From CALNBC01 sp050945915 (GTDB lineage: Bacteria > Bacillota > Clostridia > Christensenellales > CALWSW01), in the NCBI GenBank assembly GCA_050945915.1, contig JBMNTV010000004.1, positions 1 to 60,178 of the forward strand: a stretch of 60,178 bases of DNA, given 5' to 3'. How positions within the stretch are numbered: the stretch's first letter is position 1; every line of letters starts with the position of its first letter. This document shows, in pieces, positions 24,292 through 32,509 of the stretch. Under the pieces are notes generated by a model, which saw only the letters and a list, made by a program, of their open reading frames with translations, did not search any database and had not been told where the DNA came from. The position numbers and the translations under genes are program-made.

Positions 24292-25947
24292 TTGGCATCC
24301 AAACTCAAAATCATACCCCTTGGCGGCATTTCCGAAATCGGGAAAAACATGACCGTCATCGAATACGGAAAGGACATGATCCTGGTGGACTGCGGCTCCA
24401 TGTTTCCGGGAGACGACATGCTCGGCGTGGACCTCGTCATCCCGGACATGGAATACATTGAAAAAAACGCCCAGCGGCTGCGGGCCATCGTCATCACCCA
24501 CGGGCACGAGGATCACATCGGCGCAGTGCCCTACGCTCTGAAGAAGTTCAACGTGCCGGTTTACGGGTCCAGGCTCTCTTTGGCGCTGATCAACCACAAG
24601 CTTGAGGAACACGGCATCGCCGCCGGGGCGGACCTTCGCACCGTCCAGCCCGGGGACACCATCAAGCTCGGCTGCATCAGCGTGGAGTTCATTCATGTGA
24701 ACCACTCCATCGCGGGCTCCATGGCCTTGGCCATCACCACGCCGGCGGGTGTGATCATCCACACCGGCGACTTCAAGATCGACTACACCTCTGTGGACAG
24801 CGCGCCGGCGGACCTGACCCGCTTTGCGGAATACGGCAGAAAGGGCGTCCTCTGTCTGATGAGCGACAGCACCAACGCCGAACTTCCGGGGTACACCCTT
24901 TCCGAATCCATGGTGGGGGAAACCTTCGAGCGGTATTTTGACACCGCCACCGGCCGCATCATCGTGGCGACCTTTGCTTCGAACATCCACAGGATCCAGC
25001 AGATCTGCGACTGCGCCCTGCGCCACGGCAGAAAAATCTGCTTCCAGGGGCGGAGCATGCTCAACGTTTGCGCTCTGGCGTCAGAGCTGGGTTATCTGAA
25101 CGTTCCCGAGCGGGAAGTGGTGGACATCGACAAGCTCAAAAAATACAGGGACAATCAAATCTGCGTGATCACCACCGGTAGCCAGGGCGAACCGATGAGC
25201 GGACTTTCCCGCATGGCAGGTTCCTCCCACAAGCTGGTCATCGGCCCGGGGGATTTGATCATCGTCAGCGCTTCCGCCATCCCGGGGAACGAAAAATCCG
25301 TTTCCAACGTGATCAACCAGCTCTGCGAAAAGGGCGCCACCGTCGTCTATGAAGACATGGCGGACGTTCACGTTTCCGGCCACGCAAGGCAGGAAGAGCA
25401 GAAGCTCATCCTCGCCCTCACCAAGCCGAAGTACTTTATCCCCATCCACGGCGAATTCCGCCATTTGATGAACCATATCAAGCTGGCGAAAAACCTGGGC
25501 GTACCTGCCGAAAACTGCGTAGTGGCGGGAATCGGCGAGGTTGTAGAATTCACCAGGAACAGCATGAAGAAGACCTCCTCCGTCGCTTCCGGCTCCGTCA
25601 TGATCGACGGTTCCGGCGTGGGGGATATCGGAAACATCGTCCTTCGGGACAGGAAGCTGCTTTCCGAGGACGGTCTGGTGGTGGTGGTGGTCGCCCTTTC
25701 CAAGAAGAACGGCAAACTGCTCGCCGGGCCGGACGTGATCACCCGCGGATTTGTATACGTCCGGGAAAGCGAAGAGCTGATCGACGAGGCCAGGGCGATC
25801 GCCAAAAAGACCATGCAGGAATTCGGTTCCCGACCGCGCTCGGACTGGTCCGCCATCAAGAATGGCACGAGGAACGCGCTCAAAGACTTCTTCTATAAAA
25901 AGACCAAGCGCAACCCGGTGATATTGCCCATCATTCAGGAAGTTTGA
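24292..25947 (+). CDS. rnj: Ribonuclease J
   Basis: A 551-residue metallo-beta-lactamase/beta-CASP nuclease. The zinc motif HGHEDHIGAVP lies near residues 67-77, then HTGDFKID near 160 and the beta-CASP region with TTGSQGEPMS and HVSGHA. A C-terminal domain spans about 450-551. RNase J has 5'-3' exonuclease and endonuclease activity in mRNA decay and rRNA processing. The start is a TTG at 24292 with GGAG seven bases upstream; the open frame reaches further up but into the leader. Its own leader has a terminator-like structure, which suggests control of its level. Confidence 0.95.
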   Translation: MASKLKIIPLGGISEIGKNMTVIEYGKDMILVDCGSMFPGDDMLGVDLVIPDMEYIEKNAQRLRAIVITHGHEDHIGAVPYALKKFNVPVYGSRLSLALINHKLEEHGIAAGADLRTVQPGDTIKLGCISVEFIHVNHSIAGSMALAITTPAGVIIHTGDFKIDYTSVDSAPADLTRFAEYGRKGVLCLMSDSTNAELPGYTLSESMVGETFERYFDTATGRIIVATFASNIHRIQQICDCALRHGRKICFQGRSMLNVCALASELGYLNVPEREVVDIDKLKKYRDNQICVITTGSQGEPMSGLSRMAGSSHKLVIGPGDLIIVSASAIPGNEKSVSNVINQLCEKGATVVYEDMADVHVSGHARQEEQKLILALTKPKYFIPIHGEFRHLMNHIKLAKNLGVPAENCVVAGIGEVVEFTRNSMKKTSSVASGSVMIDGSGVGDIGNIVLRDRKLLSEDGLVVVVVALSKKNGKLLAGPDVITRGFVYVRESEELIDEARAIAKKTMQEFGSRPRSDWSAIKNGTRNALKDFFYKKTKRNPVILPIIQEV

Positions 25948-25959
25948 CCCCTTTTGCTT

Positions 25960-25983
25960 AACGGCCTGCGGATGCGGGCCGTT
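25960..25983 (+). terminator. Hairpin after the RNase J gene, weak terminator
   Basis: A 10-bp stem (AACGGCCTGC with GCGGGCCGTT, one T-G pair) and a 4-base loop. The T-run comes only about 20 bases later, so its strength is doubtful. Confidence 0.4.
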
Positions 25984-26059
25984 CGCATAGTTGTCCCACT
26001 TTTTAATGGATGCGAGCCAGAGCGTCCGGCCTGCGTCGCATCGGCAATACTTTGTTTGC

Positions 26060-26088
26060 GTGACAAGGGCAGCCCTGCCGGGTATAAT
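26060..26088 (+). promoter_or_regulatory. Sigma-A promoter of mltG
   Basis: GTGACA, a 17-base spacer and a perfect TATAAT, about 30 bases before the start codon. Confidence 0.7.
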
Positions 26089-26118
26089 GGTTGCAGATAG
26101 AAACAGGAGGTCCGTCTA

Positions 26119-27318
26119 TTGGCTAAGAAGAAGCCCTATCGCCCCGAGGATGACCCGCTGGACAGTTTTTTTGCCTTGAGCGCACCCCAGCGCGCCTGGC
26201 GGATCCTCCGCCCCGCGGCAATCTTTTTGATCAGCCTGGGTTTGGCGCTTTGTCTGGCGGTGGTCGGCTTTCACACGGTGATGAATCGATTCTACCGCCC
26301 CATCGACGAGCAGGACAAAACCCCCGTGGTGGTAACGGTCAAGAAGGGCTCCTCCTCCAGCGCCATCGCCAATCTTTTGTATGACGAGCAGGAGGATGGC
26401 TCCCCCGGCCCCAACCAGCTCATCCGAAACAAGGCGGTTTTTAAGATCTATGTCGATTTCACGGGCGTGGGCTCGAAGCTCCGCTCGGGCACCTATACCT
26501 TCAACCGCAGCATGACCATTCCCGAAATTGTGGACATGCTCGTTGCCGGGGACGGCAAGGTGCAAAAAATCGTCAAGTACACCCTGATCGAAGGGCTGAC
26601 CGCCGAAGGTATGGCGGAAAGCCTGGTCCAGCAGGGGGTTTTGACCTCTGCCGAGAAGTTCCTGGAGCTTTGCGCCACCATGAAGGGCATCGCCACCAAC
26701 GAGCTGATGATCACGCCGGACGCGGCGGAGGGCAGAACCTATGCCCTGGAGGGCTACCTCTTCCCGGATACCTACGAGGCCTACGAGGGCAGCAGCGAGG
26801 AAACCATCATCAACAAGATGACCACCCGGTTTTACGGCGTCATCTCCGAAGCTTACATCCTGCGGGCGGAAGAGCTGAACATGACCATGGATCAGGTGGT
26901 GACCTTGGCTTCTCTGATCGAAAAAGAGGCGAAAGCCGCGGATTTTGCCAAAGTTTCCGCCGTGTTCCACAACAGGCTGAAGAAGGACATGCCGCTCCAG
27001 TCGGACGCCACCATCCAGTACATCCTCAAGAGCCGAAAGCTGATCTTCTCCTCGGAAGAACTGGCGACGGCCTCACCCTATAACACCTATGTCAACAAGG
27101 GGCTTCCCTTGGGACCGATATGCAACCCCGGAAAAGCGGCCATCGAAGCCGCGCTTTACCCGGACGAGGAGCTTTTGAAGGGCGGTTACCTGTATTTCTG
27201 CCTGAAAGAGCCGGAATCCGGCGAACTGGTCTTCTCCAAAACCCTGGATGAACACAATAAAAACGTCGAAAAGTACAGGGATCTTTGGCAGCAGGCGGAT
27301 GAAGCAAACCCCGGCTGA
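26119..27318 (+). CDS. mltG: Endolytic murein transglycosylase MltG
   Basis: A 399-residue membrane-anchored enzyme of the YceG/MltG family, which cleaves nascent glycan strands and sets their length. There is a cytoplasmic tail, one transmembrane helix at about residues 33-55, and a LysM-like region. The catalytic domain has ALEGYLFPDTYE near 210, the active-site motif LASLIEKEAK near 262 with the catalytic Glu, and QSDATIQY, PYNTYVNKGLPLGPICNPG. The TTG at 26119 has AGGAGG eight bases upstream. The neighbour downstream is the U32 protein gene, a common pairing with mltG in Firmicutes. Confidence 0.93.
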   Translation: MAKKKPYRPEDDPLDSFFALSAPQRAWRILRPAAIFLISLGLALCLAVVGFHTVMNRFYRPIDEQDKTPVVVTVKKGSSSSAIANLLYDEQEDGSPGPNQLIRNKAVFKIYVDFTGVGSKLRSGTYTFNRSMTIPEIVDMLVAGDGKVQKIVKYTLIEGLTAEGMAESLVQQGVLTSAEKFLELCATMKGIATNELMITPDAAEGRTYALEGYLFPDTYEAYEGSSEETIINKMTTRFYGVISEAYILRAEELNMTMDQVVTLASLIEKEAKAADFAKVSAVFHNRLKKDMPLQSDATIQYILKSRKLIFSSEELATASPYNTYVNKGLPLGPICNPGKAAIEAALYPDEELLKGGYLYFCLKEPESGELVFSKTLDEHNKNVEKYRDLWQQADEANPG

Positions 27319-27342
27319 TCCAACATCCTACATTCAAAAAAC

Positions 27343-27367
27343 GGAACGCCTCCACTTGGGGCGTTCC
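27343..27367. terminator. Hairpin between mltG and the U32 gene
   Basis: An 8-bp stem GGAACGCC/GGCGTTCC. The A-run is on its left and there is no T-run on the right, so it would terminate better on the minus strand. On the plus strand it may only attenuate. Confidence 0.35.
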
Positions 27368-27387
27368 CTTGCTATGGAGGGCAAATC

Positions 27388-28641
27388 ATGGAACTATTAT
27401 CCCCCGCAGGAAACTTCGAAAGGCTGAAATTCGCCCTGCATTATGGGGCGGACGCCGTCTATTGCGGCACGAAGTCCTACGGCCTTCGGGCGATGGCGGA
27501 AAACTTCAGCTTTGACGAGCTTTACGAAGCCGCCACATATGTCCACAGCCGCAACAAGCGTATTTACGTGACGGTCAACGCCTTTTTGCGAAACGAGGAT
27601 CTGAAAGCCTTGCCAAGTACGCTGAAAACACTGCAAAGCTGCAATGTGGACGCGCTGATCGTCAGCGATCCCGCGGTGATCGAGGCGGCAAGGACCCACA
27701 TCCCCGGGATGGAACTGCACCTTTCCACCCAGGCAAACACCACAAACGCCGCTTCCGCCCGTTTCTGGCATCGCCTTGGCATCCAGCGCATCGTCCTTGC
27801 CCGGGAACTTTCCATCGAGGAGATCCGACAAATCCGGGAAGACACCCCGGAAACCCTGGAGCTTGAAGCCTTTGTTCACGGGGCGATGTGCGTCTCCTAT
27901 TCCGGAAGGTGCCTTTTGAGCAACTTCTTAAACGGCAGGGACGGCAACCGCGGCGAATGCGTCCAGCCCTGCCGCTGGCAGTATGAAATCCGGGAAAAGG
28001 GCAAAAACGGGCTCTGGCTGCCCATGGAGGAGGATGAACGGGGCACATACATCCTCAACTCCCGGGATCTGAACATGATCGCGCATTTGAAAGAGCTGCA
28101 ACAAGCCGGGGTGATGAGCGCGAAGATCGAGGGCAGGATGAAGACCGCCTTGTACGTCGCGGCCATCACCAATGCCTATCGCATCGCCCTGGACGACCTT
28201 GCCGCGGGAAAACCCTTTGATACGAGGCTGGAAACCGAGCTGGAAAAACCCCGGCACCGGCCGTATACCACCGGGTTTTACTTTGGCAAAGGCCCCACCG
28301 AGCAGACGGATACCAACGACTGCCCCCAAACCCACGAGTTCGTCGCCATGGTGCTTCAACCCGACCCCAAAAACCGCCGGGCGCTGATCGTCCAGAAAAA
28401 CCGCTTCTTTGCCACGGACGTTTTGGAGCGCTTAACCCCCGGGAGCTTGGGCAGGGAATTTTCGGTAACCCGCCTGGAAACCGAGGAGGGCGAGGTCGTT
28501 TCCGCGGCGCCCCATCCTGCCCAAAGGCTGTGGCTGTATACCGACGAGCCCTTGCAATCCATGGACATACTGAGAAAAAAGCTGTGGCTGTATACCGACG
28601 AGCCCTTGCAATCCATGGACATACTGAGAAAAAAGCTGTGA
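27388..28641 (+). CDS. Peptidase U32-family protein
   Basis: A 417-residue protein of the U32 family (collagenase-like protease PrtC, RlhA, UbiU-type). It starts MELLSPAGNFERLKFALHYGADAVYCG, a strongly conserved opening, and has the Cys-bearing signature EAFVHGAMCVSYSGRCLLSNF with further GECVQPCRW near residue 190; in related proteins four Cys residues bind an Fe-S cluster. Clostridial members next to mltG are probably tRNA or rRNA modification factors rather than proteases, but this is not shown. The last 36 residues are two identical 18-residue copies, caused by an exact DNA duplication. The start has GGAGGG upstream. Confidence 0.88.
   Translation: MELLSPAGNFERLKFALHYGADAVYCGTKSYGLRAMAENFSFDELYEAATYVHSRNKRIYVTVNAFLRNEDLKALPSTLKTLQSCNVDALIVSDPAVIEAARTHIPGMELHLSTQANTTNAASARFWHRLGIQRIVLARELSIEEIRQIREDTPETLELEAFVHGAMCVSYSGRCLLSNFLNGRDGNRGECVQPCRWQYEIREKGKNGLWLPMEEDERGTYILNSRDLNMIAHLKELQQAGVMSAKIEGRMKTALYVAAITNAYRIALDDLAAGKPFDTRLETELEKPRHRPYTTGFYFGKGPTEQTDTNDCPQTHEFVAMVLQPDPKNRRALIVQKNRFFATDVLERLTPGSLGREFSVTRLETEEGEVVSAAPHPAQRLWLYTDEPLQSMDILRKKLWLYTDEPLQSMDILRKKL
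28527..28640 (+). repeat. Perfect 54-bp tandem duplication at the end of the U32 gene
   Basis: 28527-28580 and 28581-28634 are identical, and the first six bases of a third unit follow at 28635-28640. The reading frame is kept, so the protein ends with the 18-residue unit (LWLYTDEPLQSMDILRKK) twice. Removing one copy gives a natural end at the same TGA. The identity shows the event is recent, or that it is an assembly artefact. Confidence 0.95.
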
Positions 28642-28716
28642 CTGGCATGCCCTTTGGATTGGCGCGGGACGCTGTTCCGAAATTCTTACATTCTCCTTAC
28701 ATGATGCGTTTTGCTC

Positions 28717-28745
28717 TTGACAAGGAAAGGAAATCGCGCTAAATT
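28717..28745 (+). promoter_or_regulatory. Sigma-A promoter of the fatty-acid synthesis operon
   Basis: A perfect TTGACA, a 17-base spacer and TAAATT. Transcription would start near 28752. The operator-like palindrome begins inside the -10. Confidence 0.65.
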
Positions 28746-28779
28746 ACTTAAGTAAATTTAATTAAAATTTCTTAAGTAT
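28744..28779. promoter_or_regulatory. Extended palindromic operator over the fab promoter
   Basis: This 36-base AT-only island is a near-palindrome, matching its own complement at 30 of 36 positions. It contains a perfect TTACTTAAGTAA at the left, TTTAATTAAA in the middle, and TTCTTAAGTA at the right, with centres 12 bases apart. It covers the end of the -10, the start site and the region to just before the SD. Binding here would block transcription. The MarR/FabT-like protein encoded in the same operon (37947-38396) is the obvious candidate. It does not resemble the FapR site. Confidence 0.65.
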
Positions 28780-28791
28780 CGGAGGATAGCA

Positions 28792-29025
28792 ATGGCAACG
28801 TTTGAAAGAGTCAAGAGCGCCCTCGTCAGCACGCTGGGATGCGAGGCAGACGATGTTACTCTGGAATCCAGCATCACCGAGGACCTGGGAGCGGATTCCC
28901 TTTCGGTGGTGGAACTGATCATGGCCCTGGAAGATGAGTTTGGCCTTTCCCTGCCGGATGAGGACGTTAAGGACATCAAGCTCGTCAAGGATGTCGTCAA
29001 CCTGATCGAAAGCAAACAGCAATAG
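28792..29025 (+). CDS. acpP: Acyl carrier protein
   Basis: A 77-residue acidic four-helix protein. LGADSLSVVELIMALEDEF contains Ser36, the site of phosphopantetheine attachment. It carries the growing acyl chain between the enzymes encoded downstream. CGGAGGA provides the ribosome site. It is the first gene of the operon, directly after the operator. Confidence 0.96.
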   Translation: MATFERVKSALVSTLGCEADDVTLESSITEDLGADSLSVVELIMALEDEFGLSLPDEDVKDIKLVKDVVNLIESKQQ

Positions 29026-29033
29026 GAGCCTTT

Positions 29034-29471
29034 ATGGATATCAAAGCGATCCAGGAGTTGATCGCCGCGGTGGAGGCGTCCTCCCTCTCCCGCCTGCATT
29101 ACGAGGATAAGGCCATCAAAATCACGCTGGAAAAATCCGCCGGTGTCGTTTCTGCCGTTTCTGCGCCGGCTCCGGCTGCTTCGGACAGCCAGCAGCCGGA
29201 TGAACCGGCCAATGCGGAACAAAGCACGGGCACGGTGGTCACCGCCCCCATCGTGGGGACGGTTTACCGCGCCCGGGAACCGGGTCAAAAGCCCATCGTT
29301 TCGGTGGGGGACGCGGTGAAGCAAGGTGACCCCCTCTGCCTGATCGAGGCCATGAAGCTGTTCAGCGAAGTGACCTCCCCCTGTGCTGGCATCGTCACCG
29401 AAATCCACTTTACAGACGGCGAACTGGTGGAGTTCGGCAAACCCCTCATGACCATCGGAGCGCAGAAATGA
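29034..29471 (+). CDS. accB: Acetyl-CoA carboxylase biotin carboxyl carrier protein
   Basis: A 145-residue protein with an N-terminal helical part, an Ala/Pro-rich linker (residues 38-65) and a C-terminal biotinyl domain. Biotin would be attached to Lys108 in EAMKL; the usual motif is EAMKM, and the Leu variant is a mild change. It carries CO2 from AccC to AccAD. Its stop overlaps the accC start by ATGA, indicating coupling. The biotin ligase that modifies it is encoded later in the operon. Confidence 0.95.
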   Translation: MDIKAIQELIAAVEASSLSRLHYEDKAIKITLEKSAGVVSAVSAPAPAASDSQQPDEPANAEQSTGTVVTAPIVGTVYRAREPGQKPIVSVGDAVKQGDPLCLIEAMKLFSEVTSPCAGIVTEIHFTDGELVEFGKPLMTIGAQK

Positions 29472-30844
29472 TTCGGCGCGTACTGGTGGCGAACCGCGGG
29501 GAAATCGCCGTGCGCATCATACGCGCCTGCAGGGACATGAACATCGAAACCGTGGCCGTCTATTCCCAGGCGGACGCGGACTCCCTGTTCGTCACGCTGG
29601 CGACGCGGTCGATCTGCATTGGCGGCAACCGCCCGGTGGAAAGTTATCTGAACAAGCAAAACATCATCGCGGCTGCTCTGGGCACCCAATGCGACGCGAT
29701 TCACCCCGGTTTCGGGTTTTTGTCCGAAAATGCGGATTTTGCCCAACTGGTTGAGGATCAGGGCCTGCTTTTTATCGGCCCGCCGGCGTCAGTCATCCGC
29801 CGAATGGGGGACAAAAGCGCGGCCCGGGAGCTGATGCAGTCCTGCGGCGTGCCCGTGGTTCCGGGTTCCGACGGAATCGTCAAAGACTGCGAACACGCCA
29901 AAGCGATTGCCAAAAAACTGGGTTGTCCCGTTTTCATCAAAGCCCGATCCGGCGGCGGCGGCCGGGGGATTCGGGTCGTCCAGGACGAAACCCAGATCCA
30001 ATCCGCCTTTGAAGCCGCCACCGGCGAGGCGATGGCCGCCTTTGGGGACGGGGCGGTCTACCTCGAAAAGCTGATCGTCAACCCGCGGCACATCGAAGTG
30101 CAGATCCTTGCCGACCACCACGGCAACGTGGTGCATCTTTTCGAACGGGAATGCTCGCTTCAGCGCCGCAACCAGAAGATCCTGGAAGAAGCCCCCTCCC
30201 GCAGGGTGGACGTTGCCCTCAGAAACCGCATGGGCGAAGCGGCCGTCAGGGCGGCAAAAGCCGCCGGTTACCGCAATGCCGGAACGGTGGAGTTTCTGCT
30301 GGATGATGACGGCAACTTCTACTTCATCGAGATGAACACCCGCATCCAGGTGGAGCACCCCGTCACGGAAATGGTGACGGGAATCGACCTGATCCGGGAG
30401 CAGATCCGGATCGCCTCCGGCGCTGCCCTGGAATACCGGCAGGAAGACATCCGGCTCAACGGCCACGCCATCGAATGCAGGATTAACGCCGAGGACCCGG
30501 AAAACGACTTTGCCCCCTGCCCGGGGGTGATCGAATACCTGCACCTGCCCGGCAGTTACGGCGTGCGGGTGGATACGGCGCTCTTTGCCGGCTGCAGGAT
30601 CAGCCCCTATTACGACTCCATGATCGCGAAGGTGATCGTCCACGGCAGGAACCGCAACGAAGCCATTTATCGGATGCGGCGGGCGCTGGAGGAACTCCTC
30701 GTGAAAGGGGTCAAGACCAACCTGGGCCTGCAGTACATGATCCTCTACAATCCGGATTTCATGCGGGGGCATTATGACACCGGATTTCTTGAGCGCAATA
30801 TGCCCCGCCTGCTGGCCCCAATCAAAAAAGATATGATGCTATAA
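29468..30844 (+). CDS. accC: Acetyl-CoA carboxylase biotin carboxylase subunit
   Basis: A 458-residue ATP-grasp enzyme that carboxylates biotin on AccB. The N-terminal domain begins IRRVLVANRGEIAVRIIRAC; the Gly-rich ATP loop ARSGGGGRGIR is near residue 160, RECSLQRRNQKILEEAPS near 228, and the catalytic EMNTRIQVEHPVTE near 287. Length and motifs are normal. The start overlaps the end of accB. Confidence 0.96.
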   Translation: MIRRVLVANRGEIAVRIIRACRDMNIETVAVYSQADADSLFVTLATRSICIGGNRPVESYLNKQNIIAAALGTQCDAIHPGFGFLSENADFAQLVEDQGLLFIGPPASVIRRMGDKSAARELMQSCGVPVVPGSDGIVKDCEHAKAIAKKLGCPVFIKARSGGGGRGIRVVQDETQIQSAFEAATGEAMAAFGDGAVYLEKLIVNPRHIEVQILADHHGNVVHLFERECSLQRRNQKILEEAPSRRVDVALRNRMGEAAVRAAKAAGYRNAGTVEFLLDDDGNFYFIEMNTRIQVEHPVTEMVTGIDLIREQIRIASGAALEYRQEDIRLNGHAIECRINAEDPENDFAPCPGVIEYLHLPGSYGVRVDTALFAGCRISPYYDSMIAKVIVHGRNRNEAIYRMRRALEELLVKGVKTNLGLQYMILYNPDFMRGHYDTGFLERNMPRLLAPIKKDMML

Positions 30845-30845
30845 T

Positions 30846-31703
30846 ATGTTGACTATTTTCACAGAGCGCAAAAACAAGCTGAATACGTTGCGGACCTCCC
30901 GCATGAAACGAAAGACCGCGGCGCAAAGTGCGGCGGTTCCATACATTCGCTGCCCGCAATGCCAGGCGGACCACGTCGAAGGCACCCTCGCCGCAAGCCT
31001 GTACGTCTGCCCGAGGTGCGGGCATCACATGCCCCTCTCTGCCAAAAGGCGGATCAGCCTCACGCTGGACCGCGGCACCATGCGTGAGCTGTTCGCCCAC
31101 ATACTGCCCAAAAACCCCCTCGATTTCCCCGAGTACGACGAAAAGCTCGCCCGGCTTTCCCAAAAGACCGGCATGGCGGACGCGGCGCTGTGCGCCACCG
31201 GTTCCATCGGCAGGATCAAGGTGGTCTGTGCGGCGCTGGACAGCCGCTTCCTCATGGGCAGCATGGGCACGGCAGTGGGCGAAAAAATCACCCTCGCCGC
31301 AGAGTATGCGCACGATCACCGCCTGCCGCTCATCATCTTTTCCGCCAGCGGCGGCGCCCGCATGCAGGAGGGGGTCTTTTCCCTGATGCAGATGGTGAAA
31401 ACCGCCGGAGCCATCAAGCGTCTTTCCGAAGCCGGAGGGCTTTATATCTCCGTGCTCACCCACCCGACGACGGGGGGCGTCACCGCCAGCTTCGCCTCCC
31501 TGGGGGATATCATCCTCGCCGAACCGGGGGCTTTGATCGGCTTTGCGGGGCCGCGGGTGATCGAACAAACCATCCGCCAAACCCTGCCGGAGGGATTCCA
31601 GCGCAGCGAGTTCCAGTTGGAACGCGGTTTTGTGGACGCCATCGTCCCCCGGAACCAGATGCGCGCCACGCTGAAAACCCTGCTTTCGCTACACAGGAGG
31701 TAA
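30846..31703 (+). CDS. accD: Acetyl-CoA carboxylase carboxyltransferase beta subunit
   Basis: A 285-residue subunit with the four-Cys zinc ribbon (CPQCQ and CPRCG, residues 34-58) and the crotonase-like carboxyltransferase fold. GSMGTAVGEKI, FSASGGARMQEG and HPTTGGVTASFA are typical. Together with AccA it transfers CO2 from biotin to acetyl-CoA to give malonyl-CoA. The start lies one base after the accC stop. Confidence 0.96.
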   Translation: MLTIFTERKNKLNTLRTSRMKRKTAAQSAAVPYIRCPQCQADHVEGTLAASLYVCPRCGHHMPLSAKRRISLTLDRGTMRELFAHILPKNPLDFPEYDEKLARLSQKTGMADAALCATGSIGRIKVVCAALDSRFLMGSMGTAVGEKITLAAEYAHDHRLPLIIFSASGGARMQEGVFSLMQMVKTAGAIKRLSEAGGLYISVLTHPTTGGVTASFASLGDIILAEPGALIGFAGPRVIEQTIRQTLPEGFQRSEFQLERGFVDAIVPRNQMRATLKTLLSLHRR

Positions 31704-31704
31704 G

Positions 31705-32496
31705 ATGGACATCACCGCCCACGAGCGCGTCATGTTGGCCCGGGACAGCCGCCGGCCGAACATCCGGGATTATATCGGCGCGCTGCTGACCGACTTTTTT
31801 GAAATCCGGGGGGACCGCCGCTTTGCCGACGATCGGGCCATCGTCTGCGGCATCGGCCGGTTTTGCAGCATTCCGGTTACGGTGGCCGGCCACTGCAAGG
31901 GACACACCCTTCAGGAAAACATCGACTGCAACTTTGGAATGCCGGAGCCGGAGGGCTACCGCAAATGGCAGCGCGCCATGGCCCAGGCGGAAAAATTCGG
32001 TCGCCCGATCATCACCTTTGTGGACACGCCGGGGGCCTATCCGGGAAAAGAGGCTGAAGAACGCGGCCAGGGAGAGGCGATCGCCCAGTGCCTTTTTATG
32101 ATGAGCAACCTCAAAGTGCCGATCCTATGCGTCGTCACGGGGGAAGGCGGCTCGGGCGGAGCGCTGGCTTTAAGCGTTGCGGACCGGATGCTGATGCTTT
32201 CCAACGCGGTCTATTCGGTGCTTTCGCCGGAAGGGTTCGCTTCCATCCTTTGGAAGGACGCCTCCCGCACCTTGGAAGCCTCCGCCATCATGAAGCTGAC
32301 CGCCCAGGATCTTTTTTCCTTCGGCATCGCCGACCGCATCATCGAAGAACCCAGCGGGGGCGCGGGGGCAAAGCCGCATCTGGTCATCGCCCGGGTGAAA
32401 AAGGCCCTTCGGGAAGAGCTTTTCGCGCTGCTGAAATCCCCCGCAGAACAATATCTTGAGAACCGGTACGCAAAATACCGGGCCATCGGATTGTGA
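31705..32496 (+). CDS. accA: Acetyl-CoA carboxylase carboxyltransferase alpha subunit
   Basis: The 263-residue partner of AccD. It shows RGDRRFADD near residue 33, GHCKG, FVDTPGAYPGKEAEERGQ near 107 and TGEGGSGGALAL near 148, all characteristic. It lacks the N-terminal helical extension of enterobacterial AccA (319 residues), as is usual in short Firmicutes forms. The AGGAGG for this gene overlaps the end of accD. Confidence 0.95.
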   Translation: MDITAHERVMLARDSRRPNIRDYIGALLTDFFEIRGDRRFADDRAIVCGIGRFCSIPVTVAGHCKGHTLQENIDCNFGMPEPEGYRKWQRAMAQAEKFGRPIITFVDTPGAYPGKEAEERGQGEAIAQCLFMMSNLKVPILCVVTGEGGSGGALALSVADRMLMLSNAVYSVLSPEGFASILWKDASRTLEASAIMKLTAQDLFSFGIADRIIEEPSGGAGAKPHLVIARVKKALREELFALLKSPAEQYLENRYAKYRAIGL

Positions 32497-32509
32497 GGTA
32501 ATTGCCGTT

